Source: Delphinus delphis (Eukaryota; Chordata; Mammalia; Artiodactyla; Delphinidae). From it: 64,000 bases of DNA. The translations under genes and the position numbers were made by a program. The DNA lies in the NCBI RefSeq assembly GCF_949987515.2, contig NC_082696.1, positions 59,308,447-59,372,446 of the forward strand, given 5' to 3'. A model generated the notes under the pieces. It saw only the letters and a program-made list of their open reading frames with translations. It had not been told where the DNA came from and searched no databases. Positions 49,201 to 62,011 of the stretch are shown here, one piece after another (the first letter of the stretch is position 1; the number at the start of each line of letters is the position of its first letter).

Positions 49201-49889
49201 ATGTTCAATAGATTTTAAGAGTTAAAGAGGGTCCTAAGACCAAAAAGTTTAAGAACTACTATTTTAAAGTAAACATAGGTCTGGGTAATTTTTTAAAAAG
49301 GTGGAGAGCCTACTATAGAATTTGAAAGTTTACTTTCAAAGGTAACTTCTTCACATTTTAATAGGCTTTGGATCAATGAGAGAGGGCATTCTATGTACAT
49401 ATTTTATTGACCAATGTAACCTAAAGCACCTCCAATATGACAATAAACTCTGTTAGTGCAGAATTTAAAATAGAAATGGTATGACCAAAGAGAGATAAAC
49501 ATTTTAACTACCTATTTTTTTAAATGTATTTTATTTTGTGCCAGGCATTGAGCTGGGTAAATCTGTGTGCATGAGACAGTTTGTAGTCTGCCCTTTTGGT
49601 GATAAAGCACCTATGACTTTAAGCAGAGATACACAAATATACCTGAATCTAAACCTACAGTTATTAAAGATAACAACTCATTTAAAAATTAGTAAGAAAG
49701 CAGCATCCAAAAAATAGTCTTATTTATTTTCTCATTGGAGTCCTATTGAATATAGTCAAGTAAGTTTTTTGTTTTTTGTTTTTTTTGGTATAATCATGCA
49801 CTTTTTTAGTCAGTGGGCATGAATATGGAGCAACATGCTAAGTGATGAGAAACAAGACAAGTTTTGCTGTCCATTATCCTCAAACACCT
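46273..49889. other. Unique AT-rich sequence
   Basis: No supported gene. An A run lies at about 46638-46653. No named repeat was recognised with confidence over this 3.6 kb, and there is no open frame of note, which is unusual for the window. Confidence 0.5.
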
Positions 49890-50440
49890 TGCTTCATGGC
49901 ATGAATCTTTGGTAGCTACATCCTATTAGACACTAGACTAGGCTCTGGGGATATACTGATGAATCACACAGATAAGGGCCTTGCCTTCATTGGGTTATAA
50001 TTGAGGAGATATATACAAATAAAATTAAACTTCAGGAGCATGCTGCTATTACCTGAATATGGAGAACCTAAACCTGGGACATTAGAGCATTATTCACCCC
50101 CAAAATGTGACATCCAATTGAAACATGAAGAATTAGGAGAAGTTAATGAGGTATGAAGTGTGGTGAAGAGTGCTCAAAACCCTGGAGGTAAGGGAGAACA
50201 TGACATGTTCAAAGAACTAACAGAAGTAACCGTAGCGGGATTGTGGAGTGTGTGTGAGGGCAGAGGTGAGAGCTGAAAGAGACAGGCTTAAGGAAAAATC
50301 TCTTTCTTAGCCTATGTTAAGGAGACTGGATTTTATTCTAACAGCAACTAAAGTTATTGAAGCTCTTTAAGTAAGAGAGTAGCATTATGAACTTTGAGTT
50401 TCATAAAGATCACTCTGGCTACTTTTTAGAGAATGATTAG
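49890..50440 (-). repeat. L2 LINE remnant
   Basis: Reverse-strand L2 order: CACTAGACTAGGCTCTGGGG, ATATACTGATGAATCACACAG, GGCCTTGCCTTCATTGGG, AGACTGGATTTTATTCTAAC, GAAGCTCTTTAAGTAAGAGAG and AGATCACTCTGGCTAC. About 550 bp with small indels. Confidence 0.75.
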
Positions 50441-51099
50441 GAAGAGGGCATGACTTGGGACAAGGAAATCAGTTAAAAGGACACTGCCCCATCCTTGAAA
50501 AAGACAATAATCACAGCCTAAACTGAGGTAAGAATAGAGACCAGAGGATCATTTTAAGAAGTATTTAGAATGTTGAATCCATAGAAATTAGTCATGAGCT
50601 CTTAAAGTGAGAGAAAGAATTGAAGTACAACAGACAGGTTTGGGGGCCTGAACCAATGAGAAAGGGAACACAGGTGACAGAAAATCTAAAGGGAAACATG
50701 AAGAGCTGAATTTTTATATATTAAGTTTAAAGTTAAAGCAATTGTATATTCAGATGTGGAACTAGAAAAGCTGTCTAGAGTAAATATGTAAATGTGTGCT
50801 TCACTGGCATGTAAATGGTAATTCAAGCAATAGAAATGGATGAGATCTCTAAGCAACACTGCGGGGTCGGAATAAGAGAGGGCCCAGAACTAAGCCCAAA
50901 CCACACCGATATGGTAATTGGTGGTATGATAATAATTTTCTGAAACACTTAAAAAGTATCCTTTATTAACAGATTATTAAAGTCAAAGACTTAAGAAAAG
51001 CTCCATTTCTCTGGCTTCTTTTTATCTGTATACCCCTTCTGGCACGCACACACAAGCACGACACAGAGCAATCTAGGATCTTGCACAAGTAATGGCTGA
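50441..51099. other. Unique sequence, nothing recognised
   Basis: No supported gene or named repeat. Confidence 0.5.
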
Positions 51100-51270
51100 T
51101 TGTGCTGAATGCTTACTACAACCCAGACCATGTTCCATGCATTATTTCATATCATATCTCACATATGTAGTAGGTAGTATTACTATCCTCATTTTTAAAT
51201 GAAGACACACATGTAGAGTCATCAAGTAACTTAAGGATGGCTATACTGTTAGCAAGTAATGAAGTCATGA
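51100..51270 (-). repeat. MIR SINE, minus orientation
   Basis: Reverse-complement MIR order: TGAATGCTTACTACAACCCAG, GTTCCATGCATTATTTCATA, GTAGTAGGTAGTATTACTATCC, TCAAGTAACTTAAGGATGGC. Diverged. Confidence 0.75.
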
Positions 51271-51960
51271 AGTGTAGATAAAGAGATTAAAGAAGAATTA
51301 GGTAGATCTGAAGAATAGTAAAAGATCCAGGAACCTCTGTTTTCAAAAGAATATCTCAAGATGCTGATACCTAGAATGAGTTGAATCCTAAATGACCTTC
51401 ACTTTTCCCAACAAAATTAGATTGTGCTGCTTGGTGGCACGCTGGAAACAGTTCCTTCTAGAAAGCATAGTTTTACAGCTTTCCCCCAGGTTCCCAGGAA
51501 TGTGGCCATGTGGTTAAGAGGCTTGAATCCCTTATTACACATTTTCCTCTCAATAAGTTCAGCATTACTTGAAATTTCTATTCTTCAACCCAGATAGTGC
51601 CTCTTGTATTACTGGTTAATCCCAGATTCCAGCTACAGTGAGAATTACTATATGTGAAAAGAAATCAAGATTTATGCTTATTTCAGTGTACCTACTCTGT
51701 GATGGGAGAGATCATTTATATCATTTCGAGAGGAATCTGGTTTCAGAGTTATTTTCTATTTGTACTTTTGATACAACAAAGTAACATAAGACATTATGAA
51801 CTCTTTCCATGAGGTCATTTTATATTCACCATATATAATAACCCTAGCAGCAACCAAGTTACAAGCATCTTCTCAGTAACTCTAGATACCAGTTTACAAT
51901 AAGATAATGTCTATATTTTCAAAAGGAAATAATTCTGGTCTAAATATTCTATAATCAAAA
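51271..51960. other. Unique sequence, nothing recognised
   Basis: No supported gene or named repeat. Confidence 0.5.
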
Positions 51961-52020
51961 AGTTCCATTTTAACGTAGTAAAGAAATAAAAGTTTCATTT
52001 TAACATAGTAAAGAAATAAA
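51961..52020. repeat. 2 x 30 bp tandem duplication
   Basis: agttccattttaacgtagta plus aagaaataaa (51961-51990) is followed at once by the same 30 bp with two substitutions (51991-52020). Confidence 0.95.
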
Positions 52021-54754
52021 ATCATTATGCACACAAGCTCTTAAGAAGTGTAATACATGGACACCTCTTTGAAAAATTCACAATGTGTTCCAGCTGATTA
52101 AGATTAATAAACATAAATGCCTCATAATCACTATATTAAAGAAATAGAAATCTCTTTTTTAAAAGAAAGATAATACATAAATATCAAAATCTTATTGACA
52201 AAAACAGCAGTGCGAAATAAGGAAGTCATTAATTGCGTGTTAATTTATTTTATCTTTTAAAGTGGGGATTTAGGGGCTATCAATAGATATTGTTTCTAAC
52301 TTACAGAAGAAGAAAATATGTCAAGAAAAATTAAAAACAAGAAAACTGGAAAGAAACAGCACGGATGGATTGAAAGAAAAAAAGAAAGCTTGAAACATGT
52401 CAGAAATTAAGACAAACATATCAGATATGACATTTAATGACAAAAATTTCTCTTAGGAGGAAAAACCTCAGAAAAGATAAAAAACAAATCTTGGTCATAT
52501 GATATTTATCACAGAAACATCTAAAACAAAAAGAGTTAGAAAGATTAAAATAATAAAATAAGTAAATATCCAGACAAAGGCAAACAATAAAAAATTAAAA
52601 GTAGAAATGAGAAATAGAGTTGCATTTACATTTAAGACACAAATCGCAATGTATACACTTTTCTTATTCTGGAATGCTGACAAGGCAAGGGGAGCAGGTG
52701 AATCTGAAGAAGTCAAGCAGATAGTACAAGAAGGTCCAATATCCATCAGTTTAAACTAGAGAAGGGGCTCTGTGGACTATAGTAAGGAAATGACAGCTGA
52801 GAACCTCTTACCTCTTGCCTGGATGTTCCTCTCCCCAGATTAGACTCCTGAAAGAGAGGAGGAGAGAAAACCTGATATCCATCCATTTTTGGTATCCATT
52901 GTATTAGGACCCATGACAGAAAGTAGGTCCAGTTACAGAAAAATAAAATTATATTTATTATTCATCTTAGGTTATGAATTGTGATTAATAACATCTATAT
53001 TAGTTATTATTATTACATAATTTAATTAGCATCTTCATAATGAAGAAAAAGAAACATAGTACAGTCAAATCAAGAGATTTGGGAGAATACAAGGAGAGCA
53101 ATACTTCCTTATGTTCTAACATCATTTTGTTTTGAATAGGATTTGAAGTAAAGAATGAAATTACGTATTTATCTAAACTGAGACTGCCCCTTTGAAACAG
53201 ATTGGAAACAATGTTACTACACTGTAGGAAAACTATTCAGCTTATATAACACCTAGAACACATTGGATGCCAGGGCTTTGAAAAGGAAGGAATTTAACCT
53301 AGCCCAAGTTGATTCCAAAACAGCCTCTTCGAGTATATTTGTTCTAATCTGAGTGTTGACAGCATGTAGCAGTTAGGCAAAAAGTTGAAGAGGGAGAGTG
53401 GCAGAGGGGAGGGTATCTGGGCCGAGATAGCAGCATTAGCAATGGCGTGGTGAATGCAGAATGAGGGAGTATAATCAGCTCTAGATGCCCAGAGGCACGT
53501 GGACACACAGAGCAGGCAAAGCTGAGGCTGGATAAGTTCAAGGGTAGAGAATGGAGGATCTCAAATGCTATCAACTGACTGTGAGAAAAAGTCAGTGAAA
53601 AATATCAAGACGATATATTTAAGCTTTAGTTATATTACGCTTAGAGTATTACAGAGAAGGCTTTTGCAGGTGGACAGACTAGAGGCAGGTTTTGCAATTA
53701 TGCAACAAAAGTAGCTCAAACTGATAAGTATTTCTTCTGATCTGCTGACTTGTACATTAAACTCAAATTGAAGCTCCCCATTATTTTTAGAAGTTATCAT
53801 CTTAGGAGAGGAATAGGTAAGGAAGCCAGTAGGAGAATTAGAAGGGTGAGATACACAATTTCTGGTAATGATAATTATTGGTCACCAATATTGTTCATTT
53901 AGAGTCTCATTAAAAATTTAAACAGATTCTCACAAGAGAATTAGCAAAATTGAGGGTGGAGTTGAATAATTAGAACCAAATGACATGTGGGGAAACTGAT
54001 TTGATGTAGATATTGTGAAAGAATTTTTAAGTTATAATTTGCATTAAAGGATTAAGGGTGTAAATTATTATTAAAATACAAGCAAGCTATTAAAAATAAA
54101 TTTCATGAAATAAATTCTTAGAATAAAATTGCATGAGTGCAAAATATAATTTTAAACAGAAGCAATCATATCAATCTAGTCCCTGACATAGGACACTATA
54201 TATAGTTTGCTCTCAGCAATCACCCTGTCAACTTAAAAAAAAAAAAGGAACAGGAAAGGAAAAAGAGGCACTTAGTCACCACGTAGGTCCTGATTGACAA
54301 TTCCACTCAAAAATACTGAAATTAGACTAATTACTAGCTGGAAGAAATATGGAAGTTTTTGAGGGAAGAATATTTGTTTCTGCTATCTCTCCCCTAATAA
54401 AAAGGGGTCTGAATTGACATGAACAGAATGAAGGCAAAGTCTGAAATAAATAAACAGATACAAGGAAACAGTCTCTCCTGTTTATTTTACCTTCGATTCA
54501 GCCCAAGGCTAATCTTCCAAAGTGTATTTTGAAGGGACTGCTAGGTTCAAGCAGGTATTAAGTTAGGAATCAAGTTAGTTAGCAGTAAAAGAGACCAAGA
54601 ATATGGTTATTTAAAAAACTGGTTAGATAGATCTCATATAAGAATCTCATAAATCTGTTGACTTTCTCCATAGAAAAATACTTTTATGCATAATATTCTA
54701 TGGCGCTAACAGAAAATCCGAAGCCTATCCATGGAACCTGTAAGATTCCAAATT
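52021..54754. other. Unique AT-rich sequence
   Basis: No supported gene. Minus-strand frames at 52495-52746 and 53294-53574 show no domains. The region 53340-53590 is locally purine-rich and might be an old repeat that I cannot name. Confidence 0.45.
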
Positions 54755-55700
54755 CTCCACATTATAAAACCACATATCTCAGCAAACTAAAAATAGAGAA
54801 CTTTCTCAGCTAGATAAAGAGCACTTTAAAAAACCTACAGCTAACGTCTTACTTAGTGGTGAGAAATTTGAAGCTTTCCTGTTAAGATCAGGAAAAATGC
54901 AAGAGTGTCCTCTCTCACCACTCCTTTTCAACATCATTCTGGAAGTATGTAGTATTAGCTTACTATCTAATGCAATAAGACAAGAAAGGAAATAAAGGAT
55001 ATGTAGATTAAAAAGAAATAAATATAACTGTTTTTAGATGACATGATTGTCTATGTAGAAAATCCAAAAGAATAGAAAAAAATAGAATTAATAAAAGATT
55101 ATAGTAAGGTTGTATAATACAAGTTTAATATACAAGAGTCAATTGCTTTCCTATATAACAACAATAAACAAGTGGAATTTGAAATCAGAAGTAAGATGCC
55201 ATGCACATTAGCCTTCCCCAGAATTAAGTACTTAGGTACAAATCTAATAAAATCAGTCCAAGATTTATATGAGGAAAACTAAATCTCTGATAAAAGAAAT
55301 CAAAGAACTAAATGAGTGGAAAGACATTCCATGTTTATGGATAGAAAGATTCAATATTGTCAAGATATCAGTTCTTCCCAACTTCATCTAGAGATCCAAT
55401 GTAGTCTCAATTAAAATCCCAGCAAGTTATTTTGTGGATATTGAGAAACTGATCCTAAGTTTATATGAAGAGGCAAAGGCACAGAAAAGACAATAAAATA
55501 TTGAAGGAGAAAAATAAAGCTGGAAGACTGACACTACTTGACTTCAAAATTTACAGTAAAGCTACAGTCATCAAGATAGTGTGGTACTGGTGAAAGAACA
55601 GACTAATAAATCAATGGAACAGAATAGAGAGACAAGAAATAGACCCCATAAATGTAGTTAACTGATCTTTCACAAAGTAGCAAAAGCAATAATAATGGAG
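54755..55700 (+). mobile_element. Old L1 fragment, ORF2 reverse-transcriptase region
   Basis: Plus-strand L1 ORF2 from just before AACCTACAGCTAACGTCTTAC, through AAATGCAAGAGTGTCCTCTC and TCACCACTCCTTTTCAACATC, the box TTTTTAGATGACATGATTGTC (F-L-D-D-M-I-V, the catalytic FADD box with Ala changed to Leu), to AGGCAAAGGCACAGAAAAGAC and ATAGACCCCATAAATGTAG. Many stops. Both ends are missing and no target duplication was seen. Confidence 0.85.
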
Positions 55701-56329
55701 CCAACATAAAATGCACATGTATGTTACTGAAAAATCTGTCATGTTATATAAGACATTTATAAGTCTACTGTCTGCTTTTTCTTATCTAAACAAAAAATTA
55801 GCTCTACGTATTACTTTAAATAGAAGAAAACATTTTTTTCTATAAAAGACAGTCAGACATTCCATAATAAAAAGGAAGAGCGTATATAGCAAAAGTATTT
55901 ATTAAGTAGCACTGCAGTGTTCTGATTCCTGGGAAGAGTAATATTTCATTTCTTAGCACATAACAAATACACAAAAAATTCTGGAAAATTAATTAATATA
56001 CTCTAAATTACTAACTTGGAACTGTGCTGTATAAAGCCATCATCATCACTATGACTGTAATCAACATTGCCACCATCATCTTTTCCTAGAAAGTTAACTT
56101 GTTGTGAGTCCAGTTCCTCACATCTCCATTAGACGATAGAGCCAACAGTTTGCCTCTGGCTCCCACAATGGTTCTTACTTTTTCCCTCCATTTTGACATA
56201 ACTAAGGGAAACCCACACTCTCATGAAGAATTAATTTTGTATAGCAAAGATTCTTATGTTTTCTTGATTCTAAGGCAGTGCTTTCAATGTTTTCCCATTA
56301 ATCATAGTTGCTTTGAAGTTCTGTAGATA
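55701..56329. other. AT-rich spacer between two opposed L1 fragments
   Basis: Nothing recognised. It separates a plus-strand and a minus-strand L1 remnant. Confidence 0.5.
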
Positions 56330-57860
56330 TCCTGTATGGATTTTAGGAAGTCCCTTTTGTTCCTAGTTTTACTAAAACTAGGAGTCTCTATTTTGTTGAA
56401 ATTCTTTTTTGTATCTGAAGATATGACCCTATGATTTATCTCATTTAAGCTATTAAGATTTTAACTATAATAATTGTCTAATGTTAAGCAACCTTTTATT
56501 TCTGAGACAAATGTATAGTTTTTATACATTACTAGATTTGGTTTGCTTAGCAACTTTTGTATTTATTTTCATGAGTAATCAGCCTACAATTTTTCTTCCT
56601 TTGCACTGATTTCTCATGAATTAGCTTTAATAAATGTATTTTTAATCGCTTATCCATTAGATAGATAGATATATGTTTACTGATATGTTATTCATCAGTA
56701 TTTTACTTTGTATATAATCTCTTTTATATTTGTAGTTTTACCCCATTTTCATTCTTAATGTTATTTATAAAAATCTCTATTCTTTTTGATTAAATTTTCC
56801 TAGAGTTTTGTCTATTTTAGTAGCTTTTCTTAAGTATTTTATAGACGCTCTCTAGTATTTATTTTCTATAACACTGATTTCTGCTTTTAATTCTTTTCTC
56901 CAATCTTTTCCTGTTGTTGTTTTTTTTTCATAACTTTCTCAATTTAGAAGGTTAGACTTTCTTCATTTCTAATGTAAACATCTAGGGCTTTACATTTCTG
57001 TCTAAGTTCCATTTTAGCTGCATCCCAGAATTTTTGACATGTAGTATTTTTTAAATAATTCAGTTCTAAATATTATCTAATGTCCATTATGAATTGTAGT
57101 TTTTGTTCGTTGTTAATGCCTAACTTAGTTGCACTATAGTCAAAAGTGCAGGCTTTATGACACTAATCTTTGAAATTTGTCAAGTTAGTTTTTATAGCGT
57201 AGCACATGGTCAATTTTCATATATGTTCCAGATGTGCTTAAAAAGAATGAATAGTTCAGACTTGTTGGATGAAGTACTTCATTTTCTGTCCATTAGATAA
57301 ATTTGTACTTGGGCTCCTCAAATTTCAATACCCTACTACTTAATCTGCCTGATTTGTCATTTACTTGGAGTTAAATTATATAGCAATAAGGTAGACTTGT
57401 CAATTTTACTTTGTAGCTTTGCCAATTTTTCTTTAAATGTTTTGAAGTTACATTATTAAGTTCATAACATATAGAATTATTGTTTTCCTGAGGTTTGAAA
57501 CTTTTATCATCATGAAATAATCTTCTTTATCTGTTGTAATGCCTTTTTGCCTTTCTGTCTGTTTTGTTTGACCTTAATATAATTATACCAGATTTCATTT
57601 CATTAGACTTTATCTGATACATATCTTACTTTACTTTAAATTTCACATTTCTCTATCTATAAATTTCCAATGTGTCTCTTGTAACCTGTATACAGCTAGA
57701 CTTTTTTTTTTAATTCTGAAAATGTTTTTTAACTGGAGAGTTTAGTCCATGTACACTTATTTTATTATGTTTTCTATTTGTTTCACTATTGCTGGATTTC
57801 TTTCACCTCCAATTCTGCCATATTTTACGGGTTTTTTTCTTTTGTAACAAAGCAGATATA
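56330..57860 (-). mobile_element. Old L1M-type fragment, ORF2 part
   Basis: Reverse-complement L1 ORF2 from the reverse-transcriptase region (CCTTTTGTTCCTAGTTTTAC, TTTATTTCTGAGACAAATGTA) through GGGCTTTACATTTCTGTCTAAG, GCTGCATCCCAGAATTTTTG, ATGTTCCAGATGTGCTTAAAA and GTGTCTCTTGTAACCTGTATA to the ORF2 start side. No open frame survives. A SINE follows immediately. Confidence 0.8.
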
Positions 57861-57903
57861 TAATGATATGTAAAAATATGCTTTATAAAATAATCATAAC
57901 TGG

Positions 57904-58190
57904 GACTTCCCTGGTGGTCCAGTGGTAAAGAATCTGCTGTCCAATGCAGGGGATGTGGGTTCGATCTCTGGTTAGGGAACTAAGATCGCACATACCACAG
58001 GGCAACTAAGCCCACGCGCCACAACTACAGAGCCCACGTGCCCTGGAGCCTGCATGCCGTAACTAGAGAGAAGCCCACGCGCTACAACAAAGAGCCCATG
58101 CATTACAAGGAAAGATCCCCTGTGCCTCAACGAAGATCTCACGTGCTGAAACCAAGAACCAATGCAGCCAAATAAATAAATATTTTTAAA
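57904..58190 (+). mobile_element. CHR-type tRNA-derived SINE, long form
   Basis: Starts gacttccctggtggtccagt, has B box ggttcgatctc, GGGAACTAAGATCGCACA, the long body and the end CCAATGCAGCCAAATAAATA. A perfect 12 bp target duplication aatcataactgg flanks it (57892-57903 and 58191-58202). Body substitutions suggest an older copy than the compact ones. Confidence 0.95.
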
Positions 58191-58204
58191 AATCATAACT
58201 GGTA

Positions 58205-58275
58205 TTCTACACGGGGCACTTTATATATATTATCCCATTTAATCCTTACAAGAACCCTGGGATAGAGTCATCTCA
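58205..58275 (-). repeat. MIR fragment
   Basis: ACGGGGCACTTTATATATATT, ATCCCATTTAATCCTTACAAG and AACCCTGGGATAGAGTCATCT match the middle of reverse-complement MIR. Confidence 0.6.
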
Positions 58276-59229
58276 ATAAAACAAAAAGACACTTTTATGA
58301 CTCTCAATACTTAGAAAATTCCATGGGTTTGGGGAGCTGTGAGCCAGGAACCATGGATTCAGATCAAATATATATGAGAAATATATTTTGGTCATATGAA
58401 TGATGAAAAATATATTTTTCTTATAAATTATAATATTGAAATGTTATAAATAGTTTAACTTTTATTTGGGGCTATTATTTGGAATATAATGAAAAATGTG
58501 AATTGAATTCAGACACTGCTTTCCCCAAAATTTTCTTTTGCTAAGCATAACCTGTGCATCTGTGCCTTATAATCACTTTTCCAAAGTACACTATAATTTT
58601 ATGCAATAATTTTGTGAAATCATGATATGTGTTCTCAAGCAATAAGGGTATACGGGATTTGAATTTGCATCTTATTTATTTCTGAGATAAAAGCTTTCTA
58701 CTCTAAGAGTGTCTCACAAGGCAAAAATACCTGGGTTTTAGATTCTTTGCTTAATCACCTAGCATGTGTGAAACTGTTAAATAACACAAGAATGCCATTT
58801 CCTATAGAAATGAAACCAAAGTTTCACCTTGGGATGAGTATAGTGTGACAACCAGATTTGAAGTAATCCGAAATGGTAGTCATCTTCACTTGGTGAGTTT
58901 AACTATAACATTCCAAAATCATTCTAGAATCTATGTAATTTTAAAGAAATAAAATTGTTCTAATTTTAAGTAATTAATATTGTAACATTGACAAATACTG
59001 TAACTACTCAACCTTGGTCAAATTCTATATTTATGCAGTTGTGCAACAGATGCCATTCTCCCACCTACAATTTCTTCTTGATTTTTTTGAGAGCCCATAA
59101 AAGCCTTTTTCAATAAACTCTCCTAGTCAAACCCCACTTTTACTCTTTTTTTGAACTTCTGATTTTCATTTCTATATCTTGCCCTTCTTCATACATAATG
59201 TTTTAAATAGTTTTTACACTGCAGCACAT
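58276..59229. other. Unique AT-rich sequence
   Basis: No supported gene or named repeat. Confidence 0.5.
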
Positions 59230-59293
59230 ATTTCATCTCCTCAGATGAACTGTAAACTCCTTAAAGGCAGAAGGCTTATTTTCTATTATATTT
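59230..59293 (+). repeat. L2 LINE 3' end interrupted by an L1
   Basis: CAGATGAACTGTAAACTCC, TTAAAGGCAGAAGGCTTATTTTC fit the L2 3' end; the L1 at 59305 then breaks it. Confidence 0.55.
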
Positions 59294-59303
59294 TACTATC
59301 TAG

Positions 59304-59462
59304 GTGTCTTTTTTTTAAAACATCTTTATTGGAGTATAATTGCTTTACAATGGTGTGTTAGTTTCTGCTTTATAACAAAGTAAATCAGTTATACATACAC
59401 ATATGTCCCCACATCTCTTCCCTCTTGCGTCTCCCTCCCTCCCACCCTCCCTATCCCATCCC
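59304..59462 (-). mobile_element. L1 3' UTR fragment, minus strand
   Basis: tttttttaaaacatctttat, TTGGAGTATAATTGCTTTAC, CTTTATAACAAAGTAAATCAG, TCCCTCTTGCGTCTCCC. A perfect 10 bp target duplication tactatctag flanks it (59294-59303 and 59463-59472). This is a very short (about 160 bp) 5'-truncated insertion of the younger L1 subfamily. Confidence 0.92.
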
Positions 59463-59472
59463 TACTATCTAG

Positions 59473-61619
59473 TATCTTTAAGTATAACTAGAGAGAGAGT
59501 TTCAGTGTTCTCCTACATTTTGTGTTTATGGCATGCTCTGGAATATGGTTTTGGGTGGCATCTTAAAGGATAAAAGAATCAAAATTACCCTCCATTACTG
59601 AACAATATTTAGAAAACAGTAATGACTACACCATAACAGTGACTCATCTAGGCTACAAAAAAGGCTGTATATCCACCATACCATTGGCTCGCCCTCTTTT
59701 TACTTGTGTTGTTGGCTTTGAGCTGCTTGAGAAGAACTGTCTATTAAATAGATCTCATTTTTTTACATATGAATGGTGTCAGGTTCTTCCATGTAAACAT
59801 AAACATGAAATCCTTCTTGGTGCTAACTTAAATTTCACCTTGCCTCTTTTCCCCTACTTCCAGGAAAAGACACATACTCTGCCTTGTGACATGATGGGCC
59901 CACCTCAATAGTCTGTGTAAAAGAAGGTCACAGGTTATTTTGTAGAAAAATAACACTTTTCTATATTGATTTGAACATGGTACAGCATGGCACACCTCTT
60001 AAGTCCCACACACAGGGTGAGAAGTACTGTAAGTTGACTCTACAAAAGCATAAACCAGAGCAAAATTTTTGCACTTAAGAACATTAAAACCTCAGATAAG
60101 ACAACTGTGTGAAACTGTAAAGCACTGCAACCAACATATAGCTTTACTCTGAGCAATATAATAGTAGAGGTGTTTTAGACCTAATACACAGAGTTCTAGG
60201 CGTAATTCTGTTAAGCAGCTTTACATTTTGCCATTAGAACTATTTCCCTTCTATGTTAAGCTTTAATATCCTTTCAAATGCATTAATGTGTCCCCAGAAC
60301 AGACTCTCACAGACTCCTGCCTGCTTTGAATATTTCCATTTTAATAACAGCTTCAGATCTTCACTCAGAGCTTTATATACCCCTTACTGTCACAGAGGCT
60401 TGTGAAAGACAGAAGGAAACAGCTCGTCATCCACAAAAGTCATCCAATGTACTGTTGTTTGCTTTAGAATACAGCCCACAGGAAAATTAAAGAGGAACAT
60501 CATTTACATTTGATTTTCTCTATCCTTTGGGCTCATCTCTGAATATTTCTAGAGGAATTTTCTAAGTCCCTGTAAGAACTGCTTAAATCTTTTCCTTTCT
60601 GAGAGTGACTAGAGCTCCATACTGAAAGAGCTAAAGTCTCTCTCTCAGACTTCAGAAAGGCAGAATAGAGGCAAGTGTCGTTTTAGACCTTCATGGTATG
60701 AGGTCTTATAAGCAGACTTGCTATTCAGTGGCACAGCAGCTCAGAGATAAGGAATACCACTTCACCAAAGCAGCAGGGTTGAAACAACTTTTGTGACAGT
60801 AGTGATAGTTCTTCAGGCTTGTCTAAAGGGAAAAGTGAGCATTTTATGTTTTGTGAAATTTCTGATCGTATCATTAACCACTGTTACGCTTAAGGGAAAG
60901 TCTGAAGAGTTTAGGGTAATGATAATTTTGGAGTGAGGGAGAGGGATAACTTAAAGCAAACTGGAAGAATAGTCCAGATATAATGAAGACCTAGGAGGTC
61001 TTCATCAAGAAAAATAAATACAAAATTGGAACAAGTGAGAATGATTGTGAAGACACCAAGAGGAAGGACATGGGGGTAGGGAAGGAACAATAAACTATCA
61101 GAGGACAGAGGAGCCTGTGCACATATTGTATTTTGTCCATATTACTTATGTACAAGTATCATCCTATTTCATATTCCACTCTCAAAAAATGTGATTTGTC
61201 AAAGATGGTTAAACTCTCTGTTCCCTTACTACATCTTGGTTCATTTGAAATTGCTAATGAGAACACAAGAAGGCAAAGCTATATACTCTAAGCTGATGGC
61301 TCACTCTGACACACTCTCAAGAACAGGAATGACGTTCAACATTATGTGACCAGGCTCTGACCTAAGTGGTGGTTTGGAAATGAGTTACTATGTCACTCAT
61401 CTTGATGACAGTGACCCATTTGAAGACTTAAGCTCTTCACCACACACACTAAACAACCCCAAACGATCTTATCTGATTGATTTTACTTGGTAAGCTGAAA
61501 ATAACTTTGAAGAGCTATTCTATTTCACTTTAATTAGCACATGTCTTTAAAGAGTTGAGCATCTTTAAAAAAAATAAATACTATTTTTTTTTAATTATTT
61601 GATGTATCTAAACAACCAA
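59473..61619. other. Unique sequence, no gene supported
   Basis: The frame 59639-59911 has no recognisable domain. No named repeat was seen. Confidence 0.45.
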
Positions 61620-61905
61620 ATCAGCAACCATTTCCTGGACTCTGAATGTTAATATCCAGTTGCTTGTCACCTTTCATACTGATATAACACAGAAAGCTCC
61701 AACTCAATACATTCTAAACAAAATTTAACATTTTTATTCCCAATTTTCTTCTTTCTTGTCTCTTTCTATTAATAATGCTTTATTCTGCCAGTATTCCAGG
61801 CTCAAATCCTTGGAGTTACCTTTGAGTCTTCTCTCGCAAACAAATCTCACATTTTAAGTTTATAATTTTTGCTTCCTGATATTTTATACTCTAAATCATT
61901 TATGT
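61620..61905 (+). repeat. L2 LINE, first part
   Basis: TCCAGGCTCAAATCCTTGGAG followed by TTACCTTTGAGTCTTCTCTC matches the L2 phrase for the 3' UTR side; the upstream part is diverged. The same L2 probably continues at 62345 after the SINE. Confidence 0.6.
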
Positions 61906-62011
61906 TCTTACAACTACTACTATAAAAATGGTCTTCAAAGAACACCAGATGATTTATTGAGGGAAGAAAAAAAAACACATCAGAATTTCTACTTTAAAAA
62001 AACTTCATTTT

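Noticed and set aside
53290..53590. Possible old transposon or processed pseudogene in a purine-rich stretch
   Set aside because: No ordered family motifs, no tail and no target duplication could be identified.
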